A stretch of 64,000 nt of DNA from Tubiluchus corallicola (lineage: Eukaryota > Priapulida > Priapulimorpha > Priapulimorphida > Tubiluchidae), in contig JAQGDQ010002369.1 of NCBI GenBank assembly GCA_030141605.1, positions 682,001 through 746,000 on the forward strand, given 5' to 3'. Position 1 is the first letter of the stretch; each line of letters starts with the position of its first letter. Shown here one piece after another: positions 7,845 to 17,082 of the stretch. The position numbers and the translations under genes are program-made. The notes under the pieces were generated by a model, which saw only the letters and a list, made by a program, of their open reading frames with translations, was not told the DNA's origin and did no database searches.

Positions 7845-9095
7845 ATGGATGGTTCCCTTTTTCTATTACCCATTCAGGAGGGCTTTTCACTCCCTTTTTT
7901 CTTCAAAATTGAGGAGGGAAAAGGAGATGGACAGGTGAAGGTTCCTTCTGCTCTTGTGAAAGAGGCTCTTTCTTTTCCTATTTTTGGAAGGGAATCTTCA
8001 GTCCCGATTGCAGAAAGGAAGATAGAGGATCTGTCTCAGGTATTTTCTTTGGTTAAGTTCTTTCCTTCAGAGAACGAAGAAGAAAATCAGTTCTTTCCCA
8101 AACCTTCTTCTCCCACACTTATTGAGAAAGTTCTCGTTCGATTGTCCTTAGAGATGATGAAGGTTGCAGAAGAACTTCCCGAGGTGATCTCTCCCAGAGA
8201 AAAACCTCAACAAAGTGAGAAGGTTCCTGATGCTTTTAAACCGTTAGTGGAAAATCAGACTAAGGATGTTCTGCGAAAGGAGGGGATTAAAGAGCGGCCA
8301 ACTGTTGAGAGAAGAACGTTGCCCCAAGATCCTTTAAAACCCCTTCCTCAGTTTACAGAGAAGCCAGTTTTGAGTCAGATCGCTCCTCCTCAGCGCCCCT
8401 TTCTGTCTCCTATTTTGAATCGTCAAATTCCTCTTCTGAAAAACGCTTCAGAATTACCTAAAGATGCAGAGTCTGTCCCTCGCCAGCAAATGCAAATTCT
8501 CCGTCCTTTATTGGACCATTTTCTTTCCTTAAAAAGTAATCTGAAACAGCCTGAGATGCTGCCTGAAAAAGGTATTATTCAGGAGCGCGTGGAACGGTTT
8601 ACGGAGGATGTAAAAGAGTTTGTTGTTCGTCAGTTTGGCGAGCCGTTGCCAACGAGGTTGAAGGAAGCTCTCAAAGAAGAACCAAGGGATATTATAAAGA
8701 ATGAAAGACCCATCCAGAAAGAAGAGCTGCCTACCAAGGCTCAGGCAAAGAGCGCCGATCCTGTTCCTATGCCTCTCAGAGGGGCTATAAAGCTTTTGGA
8801 GAGCTTGAAAAGGGAAGATAGCCTCATTTCACAAGAAAAGCCCTCAACGCCTATTCCGGTGGTGCAGGGGCAGCAGCAGAGGCTTCTCTCAGAGGCCTTT
8901 CAGGTCCTTCAGGGCCTATTTCTCTCTTCTCAGGGAGCCCAAGATGCTCCTTCTCAGGCCAGGTCCATTATTCCTCAATGGGTCATAGCGCCCTATCTCG
9001 CTCCTCATCGATTGGAAGCAAGGAAGGGAAAGAAAGCCAGAAAGAAGAGCAAAGAGGAAGAGGAAAGGGAAAAACGGTATCCTTTTGAGGGGTAG
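7845..9095 (+). CDS. Pro/Glu/Lys-rich hypothetical protein, 416 aa
   Basis: Low-complexity protein rich in Pro, Glu, Lys and Gln, with recurrent short motifs such as RPLL, KPLP and QRPF, and a strongly basic end (RKGKKARKKSKEEEEREKR). No signal peptide or membrane segment. The composition recalls needle-length regulators or FliK-like and disordered effector proteins, but I see no diagnostic domain and no secretion genes nearby. The first ATG (7845) has no Shine-Dalgarno sequence, so the true start may be internal. It is flanked by AT-rich sequence on both sides and looks monocistronic. Confidence 0.55.
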   Translation: MDGSLFLLPIQEGFSLPFFFKIEEGKGDGQVKVPSALVKEALSFPIFGRESSVPIAERKIEDLSQVFSLVKFFPSENEEENQFFPKPSSPTLIEKVLVRLSLEMMKVAEELPEVISPREKPQQSEKVPDAFKPLVENQTKDVLRKEGIKERPTVERRTLPQDPLKPLPQFTEKPVLSQIAPPQRPFLSPILNRQIPLLKNASELPKDAESVPRQQMQILRPLLDHFLSLKSNLKQPEMLPEKGIIQERVERFTEDVKEFVVRQFGEPLPTRLKEALKEEPRDIIKNERPIQKEELPTKAQAKSADPVPMPLRGAIKLLESLKREDSLISQEKPSTPIPVVQGQQQRLLSEAFQVLQGLFLSSQGAQDAPSQARSIIPQWVIAPYLAPHRLEARKGKKARKKSKEEEEREKRYPFEG

Positions 9096-9209
9096 CGGTT
9101 TAGTTTATTTAAAATAATTCTTATTAGTATAATTTCCTTTGATTTGATGGTTTTATTATAAGTTAATATTTGGTATCATTGTTTCATTAAATAAAGGGAA
9201 GAAGAGACT

Positions 9210-11273
9210 ATGGCAGTTTATGCCCATCCGGCCGCTGTTCACCCAGAGCCGCCGCCGCGAGATTACCATACCTTTACACAACCAGGTCAGAGTAATGTGG
9301 ACAGCCGTGTTCATGGAGTGGCCCAAGGTATCAAGTCGGTTCCTACTCAAGGAAGCGGTGCGATCCGTAATGTCGAAAAGCTTCAGGATGTCAAGGCCTC
9401 TTGGGGAGCAGCCTGGATCTTCATCATTTTGGGGACCCTCCTGCTTCCTATAACGCTTATGGTTTGCCTGTTCGACAGAAGTAATGTCAATCCTAAAGAA
9501 AGTGCATTTGCCCACGCAGCCTACAAAACAGGTTTCTATTTTCTAATGGGACTACTCAGTTTGCCCGTGAAGATACTGGTCAGTCCTTTCGTTTGGCTGC
9601 ATGACAAACAGGCAAAAAAGCTTGAGAAGCTTCAAGATAAACTTGCAGTACTTCAATTCGACGCAATGATTCCTGTGGCAGAGAAATACAATAACTTTGG
9701 GATGAAAGAACATTACATATGGGCTTTGCAAAAGTCTGGCAAATGGACAAAGGGTAAAGAGAAAGCATTGGTCGAATTCGCATACTTAGTTAAGAAAGTT
9801 AGATCGGATGTTATTTCTTCGAAAAAAGATCATGCGCATTTGAAAGACCTTTATAAAACGATAGACAAAGCTTTGGCACATCCTATCTACCAGGATTTGG
9901 TCGAAAGTTTGAAGGATCCTGATGTAAGAAAATATCTAACGAAAACAACCGGAAATGAGAGTCTTCCTGCGATTGATTTTCTTCAGGATTTAGTGACTGC
10001 TTCCTGTCTTGAAGGGGAAAGTGCAGCAAAAGCGTATCAAGAATTCGGAAGAGAAATCCTCGGCGATTCACTAGGGACCGATAGAGAACGAAATAGTGGT
10101 GAATTGGCCGATACCTTTCTTGAAGGAATGCAGAAAATGCCCTGGTATTACAAGCAGAAATCTTTTGATGGAATTGATCCAAACACTTCAACTCCAAACA
10201 GAGCGAAAAGAGGTCTTTTGAAATTGCATTGGGTATTTTCTGATTTAAGCAAATCCTTTCACTCTATTGAAGGACACGCATTTCCATTAACGTATAACAC
10301 CTATCGGGAAGATAATCAGAATGTCCGCCTTTGGGACTATGACAAGACAGTTCGCGTTGCAGCGATCCCTGGCCAAACATGTGGAGAGGGGATGCGTTCT
10401 GCCCTTATTCCACAAAGGCTTCGTCAAGGACGAGTTCTTTATCATAATCTTCAATCTCCTGCTGTGCCTGGAGAAAGAGAGCGATATGCCGGACTTCTTT
10501 CAATGAGAGAAGGGGTGTTTCAGGATTCATCCCGAATGACTGAATTCAACTTGTTTACGACGCCGTTTGATGGAAAATTCTTTAAGAAGTTTGACGAATG
10601 GACAGACGTAGATGATTTCTTTAGAAAGTTCCGTAACTATGCTCACAATAGTGATCCTTTTGATGATCATCGAGAAGGAGTCCCAGACTTCGCAACGGTC
10701 GATGCAGCCAACATGCGTGATGATAACGGCTACTTTATTCCTTCTGATGTCCTTACAACCGAAGAAGTAGAAGAAGCATTCGCAACAACTGAGGCTCTTA
10801 TGAAGCAGCTTGTTGAAGGATCTGAACATTGGAAACTTCTTGGAGAGGCCGATCATGGAAAAGTCCGCCAAAGTCAGATGATGCAAATGGCTACAAATAC
10901 TGTTTTAGCGGTAAGAGCTATTCAAAAGGCAAAAACTTCCGGTGAGATCACTCCTGAAGAAGCAGAAGAGTGGGAAAATGAAGTTTCTACTCGTCTTGAA
11001 AAGGAGTTTACTTTGGTCATGCAGTCTTGCAAACAGTGTATTGATAGAGGACCTATCATGCTTCTTATGACTAAGATCTTTTTTGATATTTCCAGAGGAA
11101 AAGGATGGAATAATGCATCCACAGCAAGGATGATGGGACTCATGGCAGGAAGACCGATGCAAGTCGATCTCCGTTTGGTGATAGCCAACCGTTTCCAACC
11201 TTTTTATGATGTTCTTAAAATGTTCGCGGGTCGAGAAGATCTTGTTCGCGAAGCTCTTCAATCCACTCGTTAA
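9210..11273 (+). CDS. Large candidate inclusion membrane (Inc-like) protein
   Basis: 687 residues. After a Pro-rich N-terminus, two hydrophobic segments lie close together (residues about 65-88 and 104-130, separated by a short charged loop), the bilobed hydrophobic domain typical of chlamydial inclusion membrane proteins, which are secreted by type III secretion and inserted into the vacuole membrane. The remaining 550 residues are soluble and unrecognised, with acidic and aromatic stretches and CKQC near residue 609. The start at 9210 has GGGAAGAAG upstream and a TATAAT about 80 bp before it. No signal peptide, as expected for a type III substrate. The Inc role is inferred from topology only. 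Confidence 0.6.
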   Translation: MAVYAHPAAVHPEPPPRDYHTFTQPGQSNVDSRVHGVAQGIKSVPTQGSGAIRNVEKLQDVKASWGAAWIFIILGTLLLPITLMVCLFDRSNVNPKESAFAHAAYKTGFYFLMGLLSLPVKILVSPFVWLHDKQAKKLEKLQDKLAVLQFDAMIPVAEKYNNFGMKEHYIWALQKSGKWTKGKEKALVEFAYLVKKVRSDVISSKKDHAHLKDLYKTIDKALAHPIYQDLVESLKDPDVRKYLTKTTGNESLPAIDFLQDLVTASCLEGESAAKAYQEFGREILGDSLGTDRERNSGELADTFLEGMQKMPWYYKQKSFDGIDPNTSTPNRAKRGLLKLHWVFSDLSKSFHSIEGHAFPLTYNTYREDNQNVRLWDYDKTVRVAAIPGQTCGEGMRSALIPQRLRQGRVLYHNLQSPAVPGERERYAGLLSMREGVFQDSSRMTEFNLFTTPFDGKFFKKFDEWTDVDDFFRKFRNYAHNSDPFDDHREGVPDFATVDAANMRDDNGYFIPSDVLTTEEVEEAFATTEALMKQLVEGSEHWKLLGEADHGKVRQSQMMQMATNTVLAVRAIQKAKTSGEITPEEAEEWENEVSTRLEKEFTLVMQSCKQCIDRGPIMLLMTKIFFDISRGKGWNNASTARMMGLMAGRPMQVDLRLVIANRFQPFYDVLKMFAGREDLVREALQSTR

Positions 11274-11377
11274 ATTTACGCTTTTAAAAAAATACTTTAC
11301 GTAAAAATGCCAACGCGGTATCACGTTCCCTCAATTTAAAATAAATTGTTAACATTTCTTGGAGGAAGGAGGGGGAA

Positions 11378-11575
11378 ATGTGTACAGCATTAGGTTCGAT
11401 CCTCGGATCGTTATGTAAAAGTTGTACGAGCAGTTGCACATGTGGAAACATTTGTGATTGCAGTCGTACTACTATTGTGGTCGGATCGACCGATCATGAC
11501 CATCAAGCTCAAGTTCAGCATATCCTTGGTGAAGATGTAAGAGACCTGCATACCGCAGCGCATGGCGATCAGTGA
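11378..11575 (+). CDS. Small Cys-rich protein, 65 aa
   Basis: An unusually strong ribosome-binding site (GGAGGAAGGAGGGGG) precedes the ATG at 11378. The protein has nine Cys in its first 30 residues (MCTALGSILGSLCKSCTSSC, then CGNICDC), then a His/Asp-rich tail. Its last codons overlap the start of the LRR gene by 14 bp in another frame, so translation may be coupled. An alternative is that this is the N-terminus of the LRR protein separated by a one-base shift. The Cys cluster could be a lipidation or metal-binding patch. Function unknown. Confidence 0.5.
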   Translation: MCTALGSILGSLCKSCTSSCTCGNICDCSRTTIVVGSTDHDHQAQVQHILGEDVRDLHTAAHGDQ

Positions 11576-12572
11576 CACCTCGATTGCGAGGAATAGAGTC
11601 CATGTGATGAAGACGCTGAATCACTGCGCTCACATTACTGGTCCGGCTCTTGCTGCAACAGTCTATGCTCTGATGGATACTTTGGAGTTTTTATCCGTGG
11701 AAGGAAGTCCTGTCCACCGTAATACTGTTCACAGAATGATCAAACGGGGTAACGAAGATATTTCCAAACCGTTTATCATTGCTTGGACCGATACAGGAAG
11801 GAGAAGAGTTGATGTCAGTGCGTGCAGGGGAGTTGATGATCGGCTATGGGCATATTTGACTCGCCTTGCAGCTGATGAACCTATTCGTCATTTAAGTTTT
11901 GGAAGCGGAACTCGATTGACTGCAGTGGATATCGATCGTCTTTTAACGCTCGATCACTTTACCTTAAGCCTTCTTGATTTTTCGGGGTGTGAGCTGGATC
12001 ATGAAGCGATTCCACGACTTTTACGGAAGTGGCCTTTGCAAAGCATTAAATTCAGTAATTTTGAAGCAGCTTTGGATCATTTTGTTCCGGGGCTCGAGCC
12101 CACTGCAAGAAAAATCACTATCCGAACTGAAGAAGGACTGACGCCTGATGTATTCCGGTTTTTGGGTGCCTTCAAGGAGATTCAGGAGGTTTCCGTTGCA
12201 GAATGTCCTCATTTAACCATCGGTCAGTTTCGTGATCTGTCCGGTCTATGTCCTCAGAAAAAGATCAAAAAAGTCGATCTTTCTCACACGAGGATAACCA
12301 ATGATTTTTTCGAAGATGTGGCAGGGGATGTGCATCCTTTCATCCGGAGTTTGTTTTGCCAAGTCGAACATCTAAACTGTTCCCATACTCTAGTCGATGA
12401 ACATATGCTGGAACGGTGGGACTGGGATATGGAATGTCCCAATCCTTATGTTGTCGTGACTCCTTGGTTCAGGCGCTCCCAAAACATTTTCAGGAGAACG
12501 CCGCGAAGAAAAACTCTAGGACACTGTCAGTGTTTAAAACTTCTTTTTGACAACACGCCTCTCTTTTCATAA
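11562..12572 (+). CDS. Leucine-rich-repeat-like protein, 336 aa
   Basis: Contains degenerate leucine-rich repeats from about residue 100 to 280: IRHLSFGSGTRLT, LSLLDFSGCELD, LQSIKFSNFE, IQEVSVAECPHLT, IKKVDLSHTRIT and VEHLNCSHTLV, spaced by about 25-30 residues as in the RI-like or Cys-containing LRR classes. No signal peptide. The start lies inside the end of the Cys-rich small gene and lacks its own good Shine-Dalgarno site, which argues for coupling or a frameshift fusion. Such proteins in intracellular bacteria often bind host proteins; here that is inference. Confidence 0.6.
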   Translation: MAISDTSIARNRVHVMKTLNHCAHITGPALAATVYALMDTLEFLSVEGSPVHRNTVHRMIKRGNEDISKPFIIAWTDTGRRRVDVSACRGVDDRLWAYLTRLAADEPIRHLSFGSGTRLTAVDIDRLLTLDHFTLSLLDFSGCELDHEAIPRLLRKWPLQSIKFSNFEAALDHFVPGLEPTARKITIRTEEGLTPDVFRFLGAFKEIQEVSVAECPHLTIGQFRDLSGLCPQKKIKKVDLSHTRITNDFFEDVAGDVHPFIRSLFCQVEHLNCSHTLVDEHMLERWDWDMECPNPYVVVTPWFRRSQNIFRRTPRRKTLGHCQCLKLLFDNTPLFS

Positions 12573-12594
12573 GATCAGCAAAAGAGAGGCGATT

Positions 12595-13176
12595 ATGCAA
12601 AAGTCCATTTGTGCGATTCTTTTTCTTTTATTGTTGGCAGGGTGTCAGGGCAGTACGATGCGAACTGGGGCCACAGCAGAACAAAATGTGATCAATCTTT
12701 CGGCGATCCGCAAGGGCATGGGAGAAAAGGAAGTATATGACATCATGGGCGATCCCTATAAAATCCAGACTCAAACCATCGACAATGTTGTGTATGATAT
12801 ATGGTTTTATATCACCAAGGGAACATTCATGTCTCAAACACGCATGATTCCTCAAAACTTCACTCCACTTGTGTTTCAGGGAGGAATTTTGAAGGGATGG
12901 GGATACGCATACTACAATCATCTCCTCGATATCGATAATGAACAGGGAAAAAGAGACGAAGAACGAAGACAGCAATACACAGAAGATCGGGATGAATGGC
13001 CTGCCGACGATCATCGTATGGTCCCGGGCAGATTGCCTCATGAGATGGATAAAGAACCTCAAACTTCCGGACCGTCTGTGGATATGATCGAAAAAGAGGA
13101 AGAAAAAACTCCCTCCAAAAAAGATGATAGTCCCTGTAACAATCGTCAAAAAAAATCTGACAGGAACTGGTGGTAA
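12595..13176 (+). CDS. Lipoprotein of SmpA/OmlA-like type
   Basis: 193 residues from the ATG at 12595 (AGAGAGG upstream; an in-frame ATG at 12547 has none). A lipoprotein signal peptide ends in the lipobox LLAGC (Cys at about residue 17). The following domain, with IRKGMGEKEVYDIMGDPYK, matches the motif of SmpA/OmlA/BamE-like and DUF3192 folds, where a GMs-xxEV-xxxxGxP helix is typical. The C-terminal third is charged, low-complexity and rich in Asp, Glu and Lys, ending in NWW. It is probably anchored in the outer membrane facing the periplasm. Confidence 0.65.
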   Translation: MQKSICAILFLLLLAGCQGSTMRTGATAEQNVINLSAIRKGMGEKEVYDIMGDPYKIQTQTIDNVVYDIWFYITKGTFMSQTRMIPQNFTPLVFQGGILKGWGYAYYNHLLDIDNEQGKRDEERRQQYTEDRDEWPADDHRMVPGRLPHEMDKEPQTSGPSVDMIEKEEEKTPSKKDDSPCNNRQKKSDRNWW

Positions 13177-13182
13177 TCTCTG

Positions 13183-14885
13183 CTAAGAAGCAGCAGGAGT
13201 TGCCTGCGCCTGGCCCCATGATAAAATAGAGTCAAAATTTTGGAGGGTCGTTTTGACATTCTGTGCATCATCAGATGACTGGAAAATAAGCCTTAAACTA
13301 TCCCTTGTAAAACATCTGCGGACTGCCTGAGCTAAATGAGTTCCTGCTGTTTGCATCAGAGTATGGATCGAACAGTCCTTGACGAGCCAGAGTCAACTTT
13401 ATGAAGCAAAGTCACAAGAGCAGAAACTTTTTTGGCCAGATTTTTATCGAGCAAGATTGAAAGAGCACTCATCACATCGAATTTCACATATCGCATTAAT
13501 AAAGACATGTCGAAGAAAAGAGAGCACCATTTTTTTTCATTGGAGGAAAAAGATGTGCTCCAGTAAGCAGTGCACTGATATTTGATATTTGATATTTGAT
13601 ATTGGCTATTGTAGCCATCATGAGCTCAAACTCTTCTGGGGATGTGAAATGAAAATCAGTCCTGAACATGGATGGGATAGCGACGTTCCCTTTGAAAGTG
13701 GGAGCACCAGTCACTTTACTTAGCGTATGTTTTCTTGTGAGTTTGTTTATTAATACAACCCATTCACTTTCCCTTCCAATAGCCAATAGAGTCTGCATTT
13801 CTGATTTATGGATGCACATTCTGTAAGTTTCTTTAGTTGCAGCTTCGAAAAGAAGGTTGATCATCACTCGTTCACGACTTGTGAATTTTTTCGCATAGTA
13901 TTTTGGAAATAGAAATTTGATACAGACAGCTCCCTCGATCAGCTTATGAAATCCACTTGGATCGATCAGGTGCCTTTCAAAAAGAAGCTGTGCCGGCATA
14001 TTTCCGGCGAGTCTTGCCGGTGGAAGGCTGTGTGCATTTTTTAGTGGAAAAGGCTTTCTTTTTGGGGCTGCAGCCGAATGATGACCCATCATTGTACTGG
14101 AACGGACCACTTTCATTTCCTGTTTTTGTTCATCTTCGGTTGGAGGGGCAACAGGAGAGTTGTGATGATCTAACCGGGGTTTGGTCGACCAGCTCCGGTA
14201 CAGGTGGTATCGGCCTTGTGGGCTTAAAGATACGATTTCCCATACTATATAAGGTTGGGCTCGGTAGAAGTTCTGCCGGTGGTTGGCCGTGGAGGAAGTT
14301 GGGGAACCGGTCTTGTGGGACGCCCTGTAGTTTTCTTATCTGAGGTATTATCTGGATTTCTAGCAGGATGTTTTGGAGCTGGTCTTGAGGGGGGAGACAT
14401 ATGAGGGTTTACTCTTGGAGTGACCATCGATGGAGGGACAGGAGGAGGAGGAAGTTCATCAGGTACATCACAAGTGTAAAGTCAGGAGGAAGAGCCGGTA
14501 GGGGCGGCAAATCTGAAGGAAGAGTGGGCGTTTTGGAGTTGTACCCTCACTGTTGACTGTCCCTTCTGAAAGAGCACTGCTTCCGCCGCTGCTTTTGGTA
14601 GAAAGGTGAGAGCGTGGAGTATAATAAACTGAAGAAGTGGAAGGTGGTGACATATCTGGAAATATCATAGGCAAATTCTGCGAAATAACATTCAGAACGT
14701 AGCCGAATCCTGTCTTGAACTGGCTGCTGTGTCATTTTCATCTTCGATGCAAGAACACCGAGCGTGTGATCATCATCAGCCAACTGCCATATAGGCATCC
14801 CTTGATTACGTACTTCACCTAGATCACTTATAACCTTTTGAATGGCCTTTTGAACAGTAGCATCACCGGCAGAGGTTGCGAGCAT
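13183..14885 (-). pseudogene. Decayed proline-rich gene with multiple frameshifts
   Basis: A single long protein can be followed on the minus strand from about 14885 to the stop at 13183 only by changing frame at least five times. In order: a soluble start (ATSAGDATVQKAIQKV), a proline-rich middle (LPPLPALPPDFT at about 14500, ELPPPPPVPPS and RPAPKHPARNP at 14430-14300), then a globular part (13500-14160; KLIEGAVCIKFLFPKYY) and a C-terminal part (THLAQAVRRCFTRDSLRL) ending in ATPAAS. One shift region contains a 7-nt tandem repeat. The protein resembles no family I can name; the polyproline core suggests a host-actin or SH3/WW-binding effector. Several independent lesions mark it as genuinely inactivated. 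Confidence 0.6.
13577..13603. repeat. GATATTT heptamer repeat, 3.9 copies
   Basis: Three exact and one partial copy of a 7-nt unit inside the decayed proline-rich gene. A 7-nt unit changes reading frame with each gain or loss. Confidence 0.85.
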
Positions 14886-14934
14886 TAGAAATGCGTCAAG
14901 TCCGCCGAGTGCTTTACAATTTTAGATTAACGTT
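14886..14934 (+). repeat. Left arm of a 49-bp perfect inverted repeat
   Basis: Identical over 49 bp to the reverse complement of 15791-15839. It begins 1 bp outside the first ATG of the decayed proline-rich gene; read on the minus strand it is open and encodes KALGGLDAFL, in frame with that gene. Confidence 0.9.
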
Positions 14935-15428
14935 GTTTCCCTCTGTAGTAGAAGAGAGCTGTAGGCTATTTAGACTTATAAGGTATTTACTGACATAGAG
15001 AACTCCCCCTCGTACCCTCTGAATTTCATTATAGCGATGTTTGAAGATCTTGTAAAGACATTTTTTGATCGCTTTGCTTAGGCTTAAGAGGTTAGGGTAG
15101 AATTGAACGATTCTAGACAGGGATTACGCGGGTTTGAAAGGGGCTTTATCACCTCAACCTTATGACCAAAATCATCGGAAGAAGCAAAGAAGAATGCAAT
15201 CCCTTCTCTCTTAGAAAACAAGCGTGCTTAGAACGTCTGATAATACATGTTATGTTAAATTCAGGACGGTAGCCCATGGAACGAAATCCCTGAAAGATGA
15301 AAGAAGGTTAGGGATATTTTCAAGTGATGCTTTATCAACATCTCTTTACACTACTGTTTTAAGCCCAATAACGGAGATGGAAATGCGTTCTGAAATTCAT
15401 ATAACTCTAGTTAGTCAGATAAGATCCC
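14935..15428. other. Gene-poor stretch inside the inverted repeat
   Basis: 494 bp with no supported gene. Short open frames (for example one of 70 codons at 15224-15436, plus strand) lack a ribosome-binding site and recognisable sequence. The base composition is more AT-rich than the neighbouring genes. No transposase remnant seen. Confidence 0.6.
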
Positions 15429-15811
15429 CTGGATAACGAAGAGATCGAGCATATTACCTTTGTACAGCAATGGATTGAGTCAGGGGCAGATCTTTTTCGA
15501 ACTGTTAAACCGGCTACACCAGATCCTCATCTAGTGGTGAGTTACTTTTTTTTGTTGGATCAAGATTGTGGACAGGTGCTTCTGGTCGACTGAAAGGGAA
15601 ATTGTTGAAGAGCTTGTGGGGTTCAGGCTGATTTTGTATGTCTGAAAATCCATTCTTTCTGACTGTTACCCAGGCAAAGGGGCATGGAGGAAATCATACA
15701 GATGTTTCCCTTTGGTATATTCTGAAGGCGAGTTCTGGGACTTCATTTAACTACGATGAAAGGGAGTTTCATGATATTCGTTGGTTTCCAAACGTTAATC
15801 TAAAATTGTAA
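15429..15811 (+). pseudogene. NUDIX hydrolase remnant
   Basis: Three fragments in different frames match the NUDIX fold in the right order: PDPHLVVSYFFLLDQ (first strands), EREIVEELVGF at about 15590-15625 (the core REUxEExGU of the Nudix box, which binds the metal), and HTDVSLWYILKA then EREFHDIRWF (C-terminal strands), ending in a stop at 15809. About 25 residues between the first two fragments, including the glycine start of the Nudix box, are missing, and there is no start codon. It is a true deletion remnant. Its last codons lie in the right arm of the 49-bp inverted repeat. Confidence 0.75.
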
Positions 15812-15839
15812 AGCACTCGGCGGACTTGACGCATTTCTA
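15791..15839 (-). repeat. Right arm of a 49-bp perfect inverted repeat
   Basis: Reverse complement of 14886-14934. It contains the last codons and stop of the NUDIX remnant, and then, in the same direction, the KALGGLDAFL codons that belong to the proline-rich gene. Confidence 0.9.
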
Positions 15840-15982
15840 TTGTGATCCCCATATGAAGGCGTCTGGTTCAAAAGATGACTCTCTATAATTTGTTTAGAAA
15901 TGACACTTCTGTCACGAGATAATTTGATTGCAATCCTTTCCAAGTGTATCATTGGTTTTTTTTAACCAGGAGGTACGAAATA

Positions 15983-17017
15983 ATGAACAAGATAATACTA
16001 GGGTTATTGGGAGTCTTCTGCAGCTTTACTCTTGCTGCAAGACAATCATCTCAACAGCCCCCTACTTCAGGACCAAAGCTCTACTTTACTGATAACGAAC
16101 ATGTCAGTGTTACTCCACCTGCAGGTCCAGATGTTGCAGGAACTTTGAAGATGAATACTTTTCTGACTGCAGACTTTATCTATTGGACTGTTCGTCAGGA
16201 CGGTATGTTTCATGCTGTTTCAGGAGTTGGAGCTGGTGTTCCAAAAGGGAAGGTCCATGATCTAGATTGGGAATGGGATCCAGGTGTTAAAGTTGGCCTG
16301 GGATTCAATCTTCCCCATGATGGATGGGACATTTATGCGGAGTATACCTGGATTAAAAGTTCAGCCAGTGATACGACGACAGCTTCCAATTTGATCTCGT
16401 ACTGGTCCATCAATGGAACTCCTCTAACGTCGATTAGTGAGTCTAGGGCTAGTTGGAATCTTACATTCAATGATGTTCAATTGGAGATTGCTCGTAACTC
16501 TTATCTTAGCCAATACCTTAAGCTTCGAATCCATGTCGGTCTCGAAGGTACATGGATCGACCAGAAATACAATGTGGAACAAATTCTCACTGCAGATAAT
16601 TCTGTGGACTTAGCCCTGAAGCAAGATTTTTGGGGTGTAGGTCTTAGGGCTGGGATGAACACCTCTTGGCAATTCACTTATGAGTGGAGCTTTTTCGGTG
16701 ATTTTGATCTAGCCATTTTATGGGGAGAGTTCGACCTTGATCGAACAGATAGCAACACCCCTGCTGGCGGTGCTAGAACGATCACTATCAATACAGGTGT
16801 AAGCCCTTATACTTTTGAGCCTACATTGGCCATCGCTGCTGGTTTCAGATGGGAAACTTGGTTTTCAGAAAACCGTTATCACATCTTACTTCAGGCCGGA
16901 TGGGAGCATCAACTTTGGATCCTTCAGAATGAATACATCAAGGTCCCAACGGAAACAGATCACATCGGAGATCTGGTCCTTCAGGGTCTGACCATCAAAG
17001 GTAGATTTGATTTCTAA
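15983..17017 (+). CDS. Legionella-type major outer membrane protein
   Basis: 344 residues from the ATG at 15983 (CAGGAGG upstream). A signal peptide (NKIILGLLGVFCSFTLAA) precedes a beta-barrel domain of the Legionella_OMP type: the diagnostic start FLTADFIYWTVRQDGMFHAV, then WDPGVKVGLGFNLPHDGWDIY, alternating strands throughout, and a C-terminal Phe (GRFDF) for barrel insertion. In environmental Chlamydiae this family takes the place of MOMP as an abundant porin. A frameshifted paralogue lies at 38650-39724. It is preceded by 140 bp of AT-rich sequence next to the decayed zone and followed by a hairpin. Confidence 0.85.
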   Translation: MNKIILGLLGVFCSFTLAARQSSQQPPTSGPKLYFTDNEHVSVTPPAGPDVAGTLKMNTFLTADFIYWTVRQDGMFHAVSGVGAGVPKGKVHDLDWEWDPGVKVGLGFNLPHDGWDIYAEYTWIKSSASDTTTASNLISYWSINGTPLTSISESRASWNLTFNDVQLEIARNSYLSQYLKLRIHVGLEGTWIDQKYNVEQILTADNSVDLALKQDFWGVGLRAGMNTSWQFTYEWSFFGDFDLAILWGEFDLDRTDSNTPAGGARTITINTGVSPYTFEPTLAIAAGFRWETWFSENRYHILLQAGWEHQLWILQNEYIKVPTETDHIGDLVLQGLTIKGRFDF

Positions 17018-17037
17018 ATCTATCTGATTTGTCCTCT

Positions 17038-17080
17038 CGGGGAAGATTCCGAAATTTTCGTCGGACTCCCCGTCTGGGCT
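17038..17080 (+). terminator. Probable terminator after the OMP gene
   Basis: Two-part stem: CGGGGA (17038-17043) with TCCCCG (17067-17072), and TCCGA (17048-17052) with TCGGA (17061-17065). The T tract after it is short (CTTTCT). Confidence 0.4.
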
Positions 17081-17082
17081 TT

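Noticed and set aside
14886-15839. Insertion sequence bounded by the 49-bp inverted repeat
   Set aside because: No transposase or remnant of one inside, no target duplication, and the arms contain pieces of two identifiable genes.
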